Shown: positions 1 through 9,530, numbered from the stretch's first letter. The stretch is 64,000 nt of DNA from CBDEFX01 sp965237635 (GCA_965237635.1 CBDEFX010000001.1:62001-126000), one strand, 5' to 3'. The notes: a model not told the origin generated them from the letters alone. Numbers and translations are program-made.

Positions 1-191
1 TCCTGCTGGCGATGGGATTCGCGCTCGCTCATCCTGTGGTAGACACGATCATCGTTGGCACGCACAACCCGTCCCATCTGATAGCCAACGTCGAGATGGC
101 GGAGCGCTGGCCGTCCGTCCAGGCGGAGACGGTCCAGGAGCTACACCGCCGCTTTGACGAGGTAGGTGGACAGTGGCCGCAGCTCAAGTGA
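1..191 (+). CDS. Aldo/keto reductase, C-terminal fragment
   Basis: The window opens inside an ORF that ends with TGA at 189-191. The visible ~62 residues include the stretch VVDTIIVGTHNPSHLIANVE, which matches the C-terminal part of aldo/keto reductases (the I-x-G-T-x-N-P-x-H-L motif near the NADPH adenosine-binding loop), followed by an amphipathic tail. The catalytic Tyr/Lys/His part lies outside the window, so substrate cannot be inferred. It is co-oriented with the gamma-glutamyltransferase that starts 39 bp downstream and could share a transcript with it. Confidence 0.8.
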   Translation, partial: LLAMGFALAHPVVDTIIVGTHNPSHLIANVEMAERWPSVQAETVQELHRRFDEVGGQWPQLK

Positions 192-230
192 CGGCTGCAG
201 AGACCTACCTACCCTAAAGAGGGCGCTAAT

Positions 231-2030
231 ATGGCTAAATTCACAACCCGTCCGGTCATCATGGGGACTCGAGGGGTGGTAACGTCGGGGCATTACCTGG
301 CCACCGCGGCGGGCTTCCGTATCATGGAGCAGGGTGGCAACGCGATCGACGCCGCCGCCGCGATGTGCTTTTGTCTCAACCTGCTGGAGCCGCACATGAA
401 CGGCATCGGAGGCGAGGTCCCGACGCTGGTCTATTCCGCCAAAGAGCAAAAAGCATTCGCTATCAGCGGGATGGGCTGGTCCCCCAAGGCCTTCACGATT
501 GACTGGTGCCGCGAGCACGGGATCGACCTTATCCCTGGCGACGGCTATCTCCCCGCCTGCGTTCCCGCGGTGGTAGACACCTGGGCGACGGCAGTAGCCC
601 GTTTCGGTACGATGAGCTTCTCAAAGGTGCTGCAGCCGGCCATCGAGCTGGCCGAAAACGGGTTTCCCGTCTACCAGGGCTTGCACGACAACCTGTCCGC
701 TAATCGCCTCAAGTACATCGAGCTTTACCCGACGACCGCCGAAATCTACTGTCCGGACGGCCGCGCCCCGGAGGTGGGAGAGGTCATTCGCAACCCGGAT
801 TTCGCCGGTACACTGAAGACGTTGTGCGACGCAGAGGACCAGGCCCAGTCGTGGGGAAGGGTAGCGGCCATCGAGGCGGCGCGAGACATCTTCTACAAGG
901 GCCCGATCGCCGAACGCATCGTCCAGTTCATCACAAGTAACCCGGTGGAGGACGCCAGCGGTGCAGCCCACACCGGCCTCCTATCCTTGGCGGACATGGC
1001 TGAGTGGCATGCAGCCGTCGAGGAGCCAGCCACCTTCCACTACCGTGGGCTCGACGTCCATAAGTGTCCCCCATGGACTCAGGGGCCCGTCTTCCTCCAG
1101 CAGCTGGCGATTCTAGATGGCTATGACCTGGAGAAGCTCGGCCACAACTCGGCCGACTACCTCCACGTCTGGATCGAGTCGGCCAAGCTGGCGTTCGCCG
1201 ACCGCGAGGCCTACTATGGCGACCCGCTTTTCGACGAGGTGCCCCTGGACGTGCTGCTTTCCAGGGGCTATGCGGCCGATAGGCGAAGCCTCATCGGCGA
1301 CTCGGCCTCTCTGGAGATGCGCCCGGGGGATGTGGGGAACGGTGTGCCCGCGTATGCGACCGGTGACGTGGCCGAGGACAATCGCCGTTCGTTGGGATTG
1401 GAAGTCGCCGGTGTCGAAGCGTTGGAAGTCGATGGGGGCCATCTTGGCGATACTACCCACCTTGACGCCGTGGACCGCGAAGGCAACATGGTCTCAGCCA
1501 CGCCCAGCGGCGGGTGGCTGGGCAGCTCGCCGGTAATCAGGGGTCTGGGATTCCCGATCGGCTCAAGGGGCCAGATGTTTTACCTCAATCCAGAGCGGCC
1601 CAACGCTCTCGCCCCCCGAAAACGACCTCGTGCCACGCTGACGCCGTCTCTGGTCACCTCTAGAGGCAAGCCTTTCATGGTGTTTGGAACTCCCGGAGGC
1701 GACACCCAGGACCAGATCACCCTGCAGTTCTTCCTGAACTACGTGGACTTTGGCATGAATCTCCAGGAGGCATTGGACGCGGCGGCCGTCTACTCGTTGC
1801 ACTTTCCGTCCTCGTTCTACCCTCGCCCCGCCCGTCCTGGGGTCGTCGTTGCCGAGTCCCGAGTCCCGAAGGACGTGATCGAGGAGCTGGAGCGCAGGGG
1901 ACACCAGGTCGAGCTCGCCGAGCCCTGGTCCGCCGGAAAGGTCATGGCCATCCGATACGACGAGGCCAACGGGGTGATCGCGGGTGGTGCATCGCCCAAG
2001 GGCGACATCGGCTATGCGCTCGGATGGTAG
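231..2030 (+). CDS. Gamma-glutamyltransferase family protein
   Basis: This 599-residue protein has the gamma-glutamyltranspeptidase fold. The N-terminal GGNAIDAAAAM stretch (about residues 35-45) is the usual 'GGNAxDAA' motif of the large subunit. The autoprocessing site is GDTTHLD, with Thr408 as the expected nucleophile that becomes the N-terminus of the small subunit. The conserved PRKRPRATLTPSLV and GTPGGDTQDQ stretches follow. Family members hydrolyse or transfer gamma-glutamyl groups from glutathione or related amides, and many environmental paralogues act on other amides. No obvious signal peptide precedes the mature domain, so a cytoplasmic location is likely. The ATG follows an AGAGG-like ribosome site. 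The length is normal for the family. Confidence 0.9.
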   Translation: MAKFTTRPVIMGTRGVVTSGHYLATAAGFRIMEQGGNAIDAAAAMCFCLNLLEPHMNGIGGEVPTLVYSAKEQKAFAISGMGWSPKAFTIDWCREHGIDLIPGDGYLPACVPAVVDTWATAVARFGTMSFSKVLQPAIELAENGFPVYQGLHDNLSANRLKYIELYPTTAEIYCPDGRAPEVGEVIRNPDFAGTLKTLCDAEDQAQSWGRVAAIEAARDIFYKGPIAERIVQFITSNPVEDASGAAHTGLLSLADMAEWHAAVEEPATFHYRGLDVHKCPPWTQGPVFLQQLAILDGYDLEKLGHNSADYLHVWIESAKLAFADREAYYGDPLFDEVPLDVLLSRGYAADRRSLIGDSASLEMRPGDVGNGVPAYATGDVAEDNRRSLGLEVAGVEALEVDGGHLGDTTHLDAVDREGNMVSATPSGGWLGSSPVIRGLGFPIGSRGQMFYLNPERPNALAPRKRPRATLTPSLVTSRGKPFMVFGTPGGDTQDQITLQFFLNYVDFGMNLQEALDAAAVYSLHFPSSFYPRPARPGVVVAESRVPKDVIEELERRGHQVELAEPWSAGKVMAIRYDEANGVIAGGASPKGDIGYALGW

Positions 2031-2101
2031 TGCCGTAAGCAAGGGCTGCTCACCGCCGTCCGGTGACGGATCCGCCTTCGGTCGCAGGGCCTCGGACGAC
2101 A

Positions 2102-2214
2102 TGTCATTCTGAACGCCGCCGGAGGCGGGTGAAGAATCTGGGGTGGTGCAAGCTCAGCAGAGGCACCCCTCCCCAGGCCTTTCGTCCCGATGCCGAATCG
2201 GGACTCAGGGTGAC
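2102..2214. repeat. MITE-like intergenic repeat (TGTCATTCTGA family)
   Basis: The segment starts with TGTCATTCTGAACG and ends with an inverted counterpart, ACTCAGGGTGACA. Inside are a GAAGAATCT stretch and a short palindrome (TCCCGATGCCGAATCGGGA). Related copies appear at 42167-42249 and 61602-61732, with fragments near 56829 and 57000. It has no coding capacity and looks like a small non-autonomous or REP-type repeat in the GGT-P450 gap. Confidence 0.6.
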
Positions 2215-2264
2215 AGGCCTTTGACGGCTTCTCGTGCAAGCTGGTCGTAGGGGAAACAGACCAT

Positions 2265-3494
2265 ATGCAGACTTCAAGCAATACGGTACACGACGACTAC
2301 GACCTTCTCAGTCCGGAGGTCGTTGTCGACCCCTATCCGCTCTACGATCGCATGCGCGCCGAGGACCCGGTGCACTGGAGCGAGATCTACGGTTGCTGGC
2401 TGCTTACCCGCTACGAGGATGTCTTACAGAGCCTGCGGGACAAGCGCCTGTCGAACGCTCGGAGGGTCACCCAGTACATTGACCGGCTTGACGAGAATGT
2501 GCGGAAACAGATACAGCCGGTCCGCACATACACGTCGGCGATGGTGCAGTTTACCGACCCGCCGGACCACACGCGGATCCGGCCGCTGGTGAGCAAGGCG
2601 TTCACCCCCCGGATGGTGAGGGGGATGCGGCCACGTATTCAAGAGATCACGGACTATCTGCTAGACGAGGTCCAGGGTGCCAGCCGCATGGACGCTATCC
2701 GCGAATTCGCGTACCCGCTGCCCATCATCGTCATCTCCGAAATGGTTGGCATACCGTCCGAGGAACGCGACCAGATCAAGGGTTGGGCCAGCGACTTTGT
2801 CGCCTTCATCGGGACGGGTCGGGCCGAGGAGGAGGAGACCCAGAGTGTCCTACGGAGCCTCGACCAGATGACAGACTACATCCGTAGTATCGTTGTGGAG
2901 CGTCGCGAGAGCCCGAAAGATGACCTGTTGAGTGCCCTGATCGCCGCCGAGGACGAGGGCGACAGGCTCACCGAGGACGAGATCATAGGGACGTGCGTTT
3001 CCCTTATGATCGCGGGCCACGAGACGACGACGAACCTCATTGGGAACGGTATTCTGGCCTTATTGAATGACCCCGACCAGCTCGCGGAGCTTAACGCCGA
3101 CCCCGATCTGATCGTGATGGCCGTCGAGGAGTTTTTGAGGTATGACGGCCCCGTGCTTCGCGACTGGAGCGTCGCCATGGAAGACTACGTCGTGGGTGGC
3201 AAACAGATTCGCGAAGGGCAGATCGTATATCAGATGCTCGGTGCGGCGAACTGGGACCCTGAGCAGTTTGACGACCCTGATCGACTCATCCTCAGTCGAC
3301 ACCCCAACCGACACGTGACTTTCGGGAGCGGGTTCCACATGTGCCTGGGTGCGCCCCTGGCCCGCCTCGAGGGGCAGATCGCGATCCAAACGGTCTTCAG
3401 GCGCTTTCCTGAGGTCCGGCTGACCGACAAAACTCTGGACTGGGAGCCGAACGTGGTCATTCGTGCTCTCAAGTCTCTCCCGCTGAGCCTCTAG
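2265..3494 (+). CDS. Cytochrome P450
   Basis: This is a 409-residue soluble bacterial P450. It shows the I-helix oxygen-activation motif AGHETTTN, the K-helix E-x-x-R equivalent in EEFLRYDGPV, and the heme-binding loop FGSGFHMCLGAPLAR with Cys360 as the thiolate ligand. These make it a heme monooxygenase of the class that depends on separate ferredoxin and ferredoxin reductase; no redox partner is nearby. There is no N-terminal membrane anchor. Overall character resembles CYP107-like enzymes, but the substrate cannot be deduced. The ATG at 2265 is preceded by a purine-rich AGGGGAAA site. It stands alone after a repeat-bearing gap and converges on the minus-strand gene that ends at 3502. Confidence 0.93.
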   Translation: MQTSSNTVHDDYDLLSPEVVVDPYPLYDRMRAEDPVHWSEIYGCWLLTRYEDVLQSLRDKRLSNARRVTQYIDRLDENVRKQIQPVRTYTSAMVQFTDPPDHTRIRPLVSKAFTPRMVRGMRPRIQEITDYLLDEVQGASRMDAIREFAYPLPIIVISEMVGIPSEERDQIKGWASDFVAFIGTGRAEEEETQSVLRSLDQMTDYIRSIVVERRESPKDDLLSALIAAEDEGDRLTEDEIIGTCVSLMIAGHETTTNLIGNGILALLNDPDQLAELNADPDLIVMAVEEFLRYDGPVLRDWSVAMEDYVVGGKQIREGQIVYQMLGAANWDPEQFDDPDRLILSRHPNRHVTFGSGFHMCLGAPLARLEGQIAIQTVFRRFPEVRLTDKTLDWEPNVVIRALKSLPLSL

Positions 3495-3501
3495 GCTGCT
3501 C

Positions 3502-4302
3502 CTACCCCGATTCCGTGACGATGAGAGTCCCTTTCATGCTCTCGTGCCCTGGGACCTCACAGGTGTACTCGTACTCAACGGCGCTGAGGGACGTCAGACT
3601 GATCAGCTTCTCAGCGCCAGCCAGAACGGTCTCATCGATATCCAGGTCCTTGATCGTGAACGTGTGTACAGGGAGGTCGCTGTTCCTGACAACTATCTTT
3701 GCCTGGCGCCCGGCTGCAATGCGGAGTGTGGTGGGTTCAAACTCAACGTTCTTCATGCGGACCTCGATCGCGTCCGCCTTCTCACCCGCGCTCAAGGTGG
3801 AACGTCCAGCGATATGAAGTACGCCTGACATCACCACAAGTACCGCGACCACGACGGTAGTGGCCAACAAGACCCGCCGCTCCCCGACGGTGGACGTGGC
3901 ACGAGCGGCGCCTCGGCGCTGTTGAACGATCACCACGATACTTCCCACGACCGCTAGAATGAGCGATACGATTATCGGGAGCCCCAAGCCGAAATCGAAA
4001 AGGCTGTTTGGATACAAGAAGCCCGGAAGAAAAGCGGCTGCGGCGGCGAGCAAGCTCAGCACCGCCCATACCGCACCAACGATCGATGTCCACGTTCCGA
4101 ACTTCCACAGTAGCCAGGCAACCACCACGGATAGGATCACGAAAATGTCGAAGATGAAGGCGATTTCTGGTTCCCCAGTCGTGGCGACCACTAGGGCGAA
4201 TATTATCAACATAAGAAGCGCCTCTATCAGCAGCCCGGTGATAGTCAAACGCTTGTAAAAGGGTATGCTCTTCCATTCGCTCGCCGCCGCGTTTTCCTCC
4301 AT
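3502..4302 (-). CDS. Membrane protein with C-terminal cupredoxin domain
   Basis: This 266-residue protein begins with four hydrophobic segments (about residues 18-40, 46-67, 70-95 and 103-125) and a fifth at about 145-165. These are followed by an extracytoplasmic cupredoxin-like domain. The domain keeps a plausible type-1 copper set: His in PVHTFTI, then the C-terminal loop TCEVPGHESMKG, which supplies Cys, His and Met. Such proteins are usually electron carriers or copper-binding subunits related to plastocyanin or nitrosocyanin-like domains, here anchored to the membrane. The partner is unknown. It is followed on the same strand by nothing obviously related. The MFS gene lies upstream on the same strand, 80 bp away. 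Confidence 0.8.
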   Translation of the reverse strand: MEENAAASEWKSIPFYKRLTITGLLIEALLMLIIFALVVATTGEPEIAFIFDIFVILSVVVAWLLWKFGTWTSIVGAVWAVLSLLAAAAAFLPGFLYPNSLFDFGLGLPIIVSLILAVVGSIVVIVQQRRGAARATSTVGERRVLLATTVVVAVLVVMSGVLHIAGRSTLSAGEKADAIEVRMKNVEFEPTTLRIAAGRQAKIVVRNSDLPVHTFTIKDLDIDETVLAGAEKLISLTSLSAVEYEYTCEVPGHESMKGTLIVTESG

Positions 4303-4382
4303 TGTCTGTTTCCTCTTGTTGAAGACTACCTTGCCTTAGGCGGGGATTCTAGCATCGGCAAGGTGGTCTGTAAACGTTCATC

Positions 4383-5759
4383 TTACCGGTCCGTCGCCGA
4401 GACTTCCGCACCGCCCTCCGCAGGTGTGCCGTGGACCCCGCGAGCTGCCGACAGGCTGAGCGTCCCCACGGCAATGGCCGTGACCAGTCCGCCGAGGGTC
4501 AGGGCAAAGGGCGCGCTCGCCCACTCAGCCAACGACCCCAGTAGAAGCCCGCCGACGGCACTCGCCCCCCAACCGAGCATGTGGATACTCATGACGCGGC
4601 CTCGAAACTCGTCGGCCACCATGCTCTGCACCAGAGTGTTGTTGACCGTCGTGAATACAGCACTAAACGCGCTCATCAACGCGATTGCGATTACCGATGC
4701 CGGTAGCCAGGAGATTTGCGCGAAGACGACCAGACTGAGTCCAAACCCGACGCCCGTGGTGACCTGGATAGAGAGAGAGTTCTTCAAACCGCCGAATACA
4801 GCGAGGGCAACTATGCCAACTAGGCCCCCGAATCCCAGGCTGAGCAAAAGAGTGCCATAGGTGCCGACCTCGCCTTCGAGAATCTGACTGGCGAAGACCG
4901 GCAGGAGGGTCCCCACCGATGCCCCAAAGATTCCTGTCACGACTCCGATCGCAATCAAGCTTAGAATAGCCGGGTGTTTCCGAATGTAGGAGACGCCGGC
5001 CAGTAGATCGTCCCAGAGGTTTCGCTTTCCGGCGAACGCTGGGTCCTGCATGGGTCTCATCATGATCAACGTTGCTACGGTTAACGCGTAAGTCACGCCC
5101 ACGTAGAAAAAGAGCCCCTCGACACCCCAGAGGTCGATAAGTGGTGCAAAGAAGGATGGTCCGATGACCGCCGCGCCGCTGAACAAGAACGAGTAGAGAA
5201 CGATGGCGTTGAGAAGGTGCTCTCGGTCCACCAGGTTGGGCACGATGGCCTGGCGGGAGGGGATGTCAAATGAGAGGAGAACGCCGGTCGCCAGTGATAT
5301 AGCGATCAGATACCAGGGCTCGATTACCTCGAAGGCGACCAAGAAGCCGGTGAGAAAGGCGAGCAGGGAGAACATCGCTCGGGTTAAGATGAGCAACCTG
5401 AGCCGGTTTACCCGGTCGGCGACCACGCCGCCCCAGACCGAGAGGAGCAGTATGGGGCCCGTGCTTGACAGTGTGAGTAGGCCTAGCATGAAAGGAGAAT
5501 TGGTGAGGTCGTGCATAAGCCAGAGTCGCCCCGCCATTAACGCCCAGATGCCCAGGTTCGAGAACGCAGCCCCTATCCAGAACAGACGGTACTCTCGAAA
5601 CCGAAAGGCTGACAACGCTCTGAGCCGGCCGGATGGCGGGGTGTATCGAGGCTCAGATCCTGCAGGAGAAGGCAAAAGGTGGGGCTCCGTGGGTCGCGCG
5701 GGACACCAAGAATAGTCGCGGAACGAGAGCAATTGTAGTGCATTCGACCGCCTGGTCAA
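4383..5759 (-). CDS. MFS transporter (EntS/MFS_3-like)
   Basis: This 458-residue protein has about twelve hydrophobic helices. The core starts with RFREYRLFWIGAAFSNLGIWA, which resembles the first helix of the EntS-like MFS_3 group, and has the cytoplasmic-loop motif GVVADRVNRLR between helices 2 and 3. The family exports siderophores, drugs or other small molecules by proton antiport; the substrate here is unknown. The first ~48 residues are polar and not transporter-like, so the real start may be downstream, for example a TTG at 5615 that begins MSAFRFREYR. A set of charged, loop-length differences from characterised exporters prevents a closer call. Confidence 0.85.
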   Translation of the reverse strand: MTRRSNALQLLSFRDYSWCPARPTEPHLLPSPAGSEPRYTPPSGRLRALSAFRFREYRLFWIGAAFSNLGIWALMAGRLWLMHDLTNSPFMLGLLTLSSTGPILLLSVWGGVVADRVNRLRLLILTRAMFSLLAFLTGFLVAFEVIEPWYLIAISLATGVLLSFDIPSRQAIVPNLVDREHLLNAIVLYSFLFSGAAVIGPSFFAPLIDLWGVEGLFFYVGVTYALTVATLIMMRPMQDPAFAGKRNLWDDLLAGVSYIRKHPAILSLIAIGVVTGIFGASVGTLLPVFASQILEGEVGTYGTLLLSLGFGGLVGIVALAVFGGLKNSLSIQVTTGVGFGLSLVVFAQISWLPASVIAIALMSAFSAVFTTVNNTLVQSMVADEFRGRVMSIHMLGWGASAVGGLLLGSLAEWASAPFALTLGGLVTAIAVGTLSLSAARGVHGTPAEGGAEVSATDR

Positions 5760-5785
5760 CGTCCTGTTCCATATAACGAGGGCGG

Positions 5786-5814
5786 TTGACGGTAATTCGA
5801 CCCGATGCTACACT
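5786..5814 (+). promoter_or_regulatory. Candidate sigma-70 promoter for the M19/phosphatase cluster
   Basis: TTGACG (5786-5791) and TACACT (5809-5814) are separated by 17 bases in the gap between the MFS gene and the M19-like gene. This would give a leader of roughly 170 nt for the plus-strand cluster starting at 5991. It is a pattern match only. Confidence 0.4.
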
Positions 5815-5990
5815 CGGCGCCGACCGATAAGGCTAGCGCCGCCGTACCATGCGGCACGCTTGCCCGCGAGCCATTCTGCCGCCGACAGCGTGACGGTCGT
5901 ACTCTAGAAGAGGCTCTTACTTGCGAAATTTCACCGCCGCCAGTTGAGCGAGTCCCGCGAACTCCTAAAGAAGGTGCTTGAGACGGAGAG

Positions 5991-7109
5991 ATGCTGATAT
6001 TTGACGGGGACTACCCCATGGCGAACGGGGCCCTGGATATGGACCGGGATCTTACGCTGCCAATCGACCAGCTCCGGTCTGCTCCGGTGGGGGTCCAGAA
6101 GACCCGCATGATCGCCAATAGTGAGACGATGGCGACGCTGCCCGAGATGAGAAGAGGCGAGATCGCGGCCGCGCTCGTAAAGCTGGTGGCGTGCGTCGTT
6201 CGCCCGGCGCACGACCACGGAGATCACGTAAGCCAAGAGGTCGCCTACGCTGCTGCCCATGGACAGCTCGCCTATTACCGGGTCCTGGAAGCGAAGGGCG
6301 AATCGCGAATCCTAAAGTCGCGAGAAGACGTCCAGGCCCATATGAGGACCTGGTCCGAGACGACGGAATACGACGAGCTGCCGGTAGGGATGGTGGTCGG
6401 CATGGAAGGCGCCGATGCCATTGTGTGGCCGGAGCAGGTGCACGAGTGGTGGGGCGATGGGCTCAGGGTGGTCAGCCTTTCCCACTATGGCGTAAGCGCG
6501 TACTCGCACGGGACCGGGACCGGGGTTTCCGGCGGGCTGTTTCCAGCCGCGCAAACGCTCCTGCGCGAGATGGAGTCACTCGGAATGATACTCGATGTCA
6601 CCCACACGTCCGACGAGTCGGTCCGGCAAGAGCTGGACATCTTCTCGGGCCCCGTGATCGCGAGCCACCAGAACTGCAGGGCACTGGTCGCGGGAGAGCG
6701 ACAGATGCCTGACGATCTGCTCAAGCGAATCATCGAGCGCGGCGCGGTTATCGGCGCCTCTATGGACACGCATATGCTCAGCCGAGACTTTGAGCTCGAC
6801 TGGGCCAACGGCCAGGCCCACCGTGCCTCGTTCCCGAGGGCCGCCGTCACACTGGAGGACCTCGTCGACCACATCGATTATGTGTGTCAGATGGCGGGCA
6901 ACTCGCTCCACGCGGCAATCGGTGGCGATACCGATGGCCAGGGGGGTAGGGAGGGCGCACCGTACGAGATCGACACTGTGGCCGACTACCAGAAGATCGC
7001 TGAGATCCTCGACCGACGCGGTTACGTCCGGCAGGACGTGGAAAACGTCATGTACCGGAACTGGCAGCGGTTCTACGAGAAGTGGCTGCCCGAAGATGGC
7101 TCCGCCTGA
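5991..7109 (+). CDS. Membrane dipeptidase-like protein (peptidase M19) lacking the first metal motif
   Basis: This 372-residue protein aligns by eye with renal-dipeptidase-type zinc amidohydrolases (TIM-barrel M19 family). Conserved landmarks include GMEGADAI (bridging Glu), DVTHTSDES and IASHQNCRAL (His ligands), and IGGDTDG near the C-terminus. The N-terminal metal motif, normally H-x-D in a 'FDAHLDL' context, reads FDGDYPM, so both expected ligands appear replaced. Either metal binding is altered or the protein has moved to a new role. Its TGA overlaps the ATG of the first tyrosine phosphatase by one base (TGATG), which implies translational coupling. ATG 5991 follows an ACGGAGAG site. Confidence 0.8.
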   Translation: MLIFDGDYPMANGALDMDRDLTLPIDQLRSAPVGVQKTRMIANSETMATLPEMRRGEIAAALVKLVACVVRPAHDHGDHVSQEVAYAAAHGQLAYYRVLEAKGESRILKSREDVQAHMRTWSETTEYDELPVGMVVGMEGADAIVWPEQVHEWWGDGLRVVSLSHYGVSAYSHGTGTGVSGGLFPAAQTLLREMESLGMILDVTHTSDESVRQELDIFSGPVIASHQNCRALVAGERQMPDDLLKRIIERGAVIGASMDTHMLSRDFELDWANGQAHRASFPRAAVTLEDLVDHIDYVCQMAGNSLHAAIGGDTDGQGGREGAPYEIDTVADYQKIAEILDRRGYVRQDVENVMYRNWQRFYEKWLPEDGSA

Positions 7110-7873
7110 TGGCTGATTCGCTGCAGCCAAGACGGCACCTGGACCTTGAGGGGACGTACAATGTCAGGGACCTCGGCGGGTACCGGACAGCGGACGGTCG
7201 GACGACTCGATGGAAGACATTCCTGAGGGCCGACAGCCTGCACCGGATGTCGGACGAGTCCCAAGCGACCCTCATAGACTATGGCCTGCGCGCCGTTATC
7301 GACCTCAGGAGCAGCGGCGAGCTGGCAGAGCGTCCTGATGTCTTTTCGACCTCCTCCGACGTGGCATACTACCATCGGAACCTGCTCGTAGATGGACCGC
7401 TAGCCGAGGTCGACGGCACGGGGACGAACACCGACCGCTCTGAAAGGATCGCGCGGAGCTACGCTCGCTGGCTCGACCTCATGAAGCACCGTTATCGGGA
7501 GGTACTAGAGACCCTCGCGGAGCCAGGTGCACAGCCGGCCCTGTTCCACTGCGCCGGCGGAAAGGACAGGACAGGGACCGTCGCAGCGCTGCTCCTTGGT
7601 ATCGCAGGAGTGCGACCCGAGACGATTGCCCAGGACTACAGTCTCAGCGGCCCGTATCTGTGGGAACGATACCTAAATTGGGACCCGCCTCCGGAGGAGT
7701 CCCCGAAAGAGCTCACTTGGCAGGGCTATCAGGCGAGGTACTGTCCGCCCGAAGCAATGCTAAAGGTGCTGCGGCATCTCGAGGCGCAGTACGGGGGTGT
7801 AAACGGGTACGTCCGCTCGATTGGCCTCACAGAGGACCAGATCGACAGCCTGCGCAGCGCACTTATGGAGTAA
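7109..7873 (+). CDS. Tyrosine phosphatase family protein, tandem copy 1
   Basis: This 254-residue protein belongs to the protein-tyrosine-phosphatase group with the N-terminal signature LDLEGTYNVRDLGGYRT (Y_phosphatase3 type). The P-loop is HCAGGKDRTG, a complete C-x5-R motif. The start was chosen at ATG 7109 because it overlaps the stop of the M19-like gene and gives the same N-terminus as the paralogues at 7927, 11225 and 12067; an in-frame ATG at 7082 lies inside the upstream gene. Family members dephosphorylate phosphotyrosine or, in some lineages, other phosphoesters. No signal peptide is seen. It is the first of four tandem paralogues. Confidence 0.9.
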   Translation: MADSLQPRRHLDLEGTYNVRDLGGYRTADGRTTRWKTFLRADSLHRMSDESQATLIDYGLRAVIDLRSSGELAERPDVFSTSSDVAYYHRNLLVDGPLAEVDGTGTNTDRSERIARSYARWLDLMKHRYREVLETLAEPGAQPALFHCAGGKDRTGTVAALLLGIAGVRPETIAQDYSLSGPYLWERYLNWDPPPEESPKELTWQGYQARYCPPEAMLKVLRHLEAQYGGVNGYVRSIGLTEDQIDSLRSALME

Positions 7874-8558
7874 ACCAACATGCCCCAAAGCCCAACGTTG
7901 TCAGTCTCTACGGAAAGCTGCGATTGATGGCCGAACGGCTACGGCCCGCACGGCACCTGGACCTGGAGGGGACGTACAACGTCCGAGACCTGGGTGGGTA
8001 CCAGACGACCGACGGTCGGATGACTCGTTGGAAGACGTTCTTGCGAGCCGACAGCCTGCACCGGCTGCCGGCCGAGTCTCAGGCGACCCTTGTGGACTAC
8101 GGCGTGCGCGCTGCTATCGATCTCCGGGGCAGCAGCGAGCTGGAGGAGCGGCCCAACGTCTTCTCCGGCTCATCCGAAGTAGCGTACTACCATCGAAATC
8201 TGCTAGGAGATGAACCGCTGCTGCCCGAGGCCGACAACACGGAGGAGACAGGCGAGATGACCGCGAGGAGCTACATCGACTGGCTCGAACTGCTGCAGTC
8301 CCGTTTTCGCGAGGTGCTGGTCACGCTCGCAAGACCGCGAGCGCGCCCGGCCATATACCATTGCGCTGGTGGAAAAGACCGGACCGGGACCGTTTCGGCG
8401 CTGCTCCTTGGCCTCGCTGGCGTGTCACCTCAGACGATAGCCGAGGACTACAGTCTCAGCGCCCCGTATCTGTGGGAACGACACCTAAATTGGGACCCGC
8501 CTCCGGAGGAGTCCCCAAAAGAGCTCACTTGGCAGGGCTATCAAGGGGGCCTATATAC

Positions 8559-8587
8559 TTGACACTACCAGTCGGATAGGGTAGAAT
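8559..8587 (+). promoter_or_regulatory. Promoter of the transposase/R-M operon
   Basis: TTGACA (8559-8564), a 17-base spacer, and TAGAAT (8582-8587) form a near-consensus sigma-70 promoter immediately inside the left inverted repeat. A consensus-like AAGGAG ribosome site lies at 8597-8602, 7 nt before the transposase ATG. All three genes of the element are probably read from here. Confidence 0.75.
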
Positions 8588-8609
8588 GGTGGTGTCAAGG
8601 AGTTGAATC

Positions 8610-9530
8610 ATGAACCTACCCACGTACGATAGCATCTACGATCTGATGGCAGCCTTCCCCTCGGAGACCGCTTGTATCCAGCACCTTGAGGGCTTAAGAT
8701 GGCCGCACGGCATCATTTGCCCACTCTGTGGCTCAAGCCGGAAGATTTACAGGGTAAAGCGGGGCATGACGTACAAGTGCGCGGACTGCTCTAAGGGATT
8801 CTCCGTCCGCAAGGGGACTATCTTCGAGGAGAGTCGTCTGCCGCTTCGTAAGTGGTTCCAAGCCGGTTGGTTGACGGCCTCTCATCGCAAGGGTATTCCC
8901 TCGACCGAGCTGGCACGGGAGATAGGCGTCACGCAGAAAACAGCGTGGTTTATGCTGACCCGACTTCGTGAAGTCTGGGGACAGATGAATGATGACGGCG
9001 GCCCCGTCGATGGGACGGTTGAAGCCGACGAGACGTATCTCGGTGGGAAAGAGCGCAACCGGCATGAGGCTAAGCGGCTCAACATGGGACGTGGGCCGGT
9101 CGGTAAGCTCCCGGTAATCGGGGCGCGATCAAGAAGCGGACGGGTCAAGACTCAGGTTCTGCTCGACACCACGGCTGCCGAGATTCACGACTTCATCCGT
9201 GCTAACGTTGCGCCTGGGTCTATTCTCTATACCGACGAACACCGGTCTTACTTGGGCCTACGCGACTTCGCCCATGAGAGCGTCCGTCACAGTGTCGGAG
9301 AGTATGTCCGGGGCAAGGCGCACACCAACGGTATCGAGTCCTTCTGGGCGCTACTGAAGCGCGGATACATCGGTGTCTATCATCATTTCACCTGGAAGCA
9401 CGCTCACCGCTATCTAGCCGAGTTTGAGGCCCGTTGGGGCCTTGCCGATCTCGAAGGCGGGGAGCGGCTTGATACCCTCTTGGGTTACACGCCTGGGCTA
9501 CGGCTTACTTATGCCGAGGCCACCGAATGA
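8610..9530 (+). CDS. IS1595 family transposase
   Basis: This 306-residue protein has an N-terminal zinc ribbon (CPLC near residue 37 and CADC near residue 57) followed by a helix-turn-helix-like region. The ISXO2/IS1595-type DDE core contains Asp140 in VEADETYLGG, Asp209 in LYTDEHRSY, and HTNGIESFW, where Asn240 or Glu243 would be the third catalytic residue. Length and domain order are typical for the family, and no frameshift is visible. The TGA overlaps the ATG of the methyltransferase (ATGA at 9527-9530). It catalyses cut-and-paste or replicative movement of the element bounded by GGGGCCTATATA repeats. Confidence 0.93.
   Translation: MNLPTYDSIYDLMAAFPSETACIQHLEGLRWPHGIICPLCGSSRKIYRVKRGMTYKCADCSKGFSVRKGTIFEESRLPLRKWFQAGWLTASHRKGIPSTELAREIGVTQKTAWFMLTRLREVWGQMNDDGGPVDGTVEADETYLGGKERNRHEAKRLNMGRGPVGKLPVIGARSRSGRVKTQVLLDTTAAEIHDFIRANVAPGSILYTDEHRSYLGLRDFAHESVRHSVGEYVRGKAHTNGIESFWALLKRGYIGVYHHFTWKHAHRYLAEFEARWGLADLEGGERLDTLLGYTPGLRLTYAEATE

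Noticed and set aside
8541..8545. A 6-bp TATCAA duplication around the R-M transposon
   Set aside because: An 8-bp CTATCAAG duplication explains both borders and fits the known IS1595 size, with GGGGCC as the outer end.
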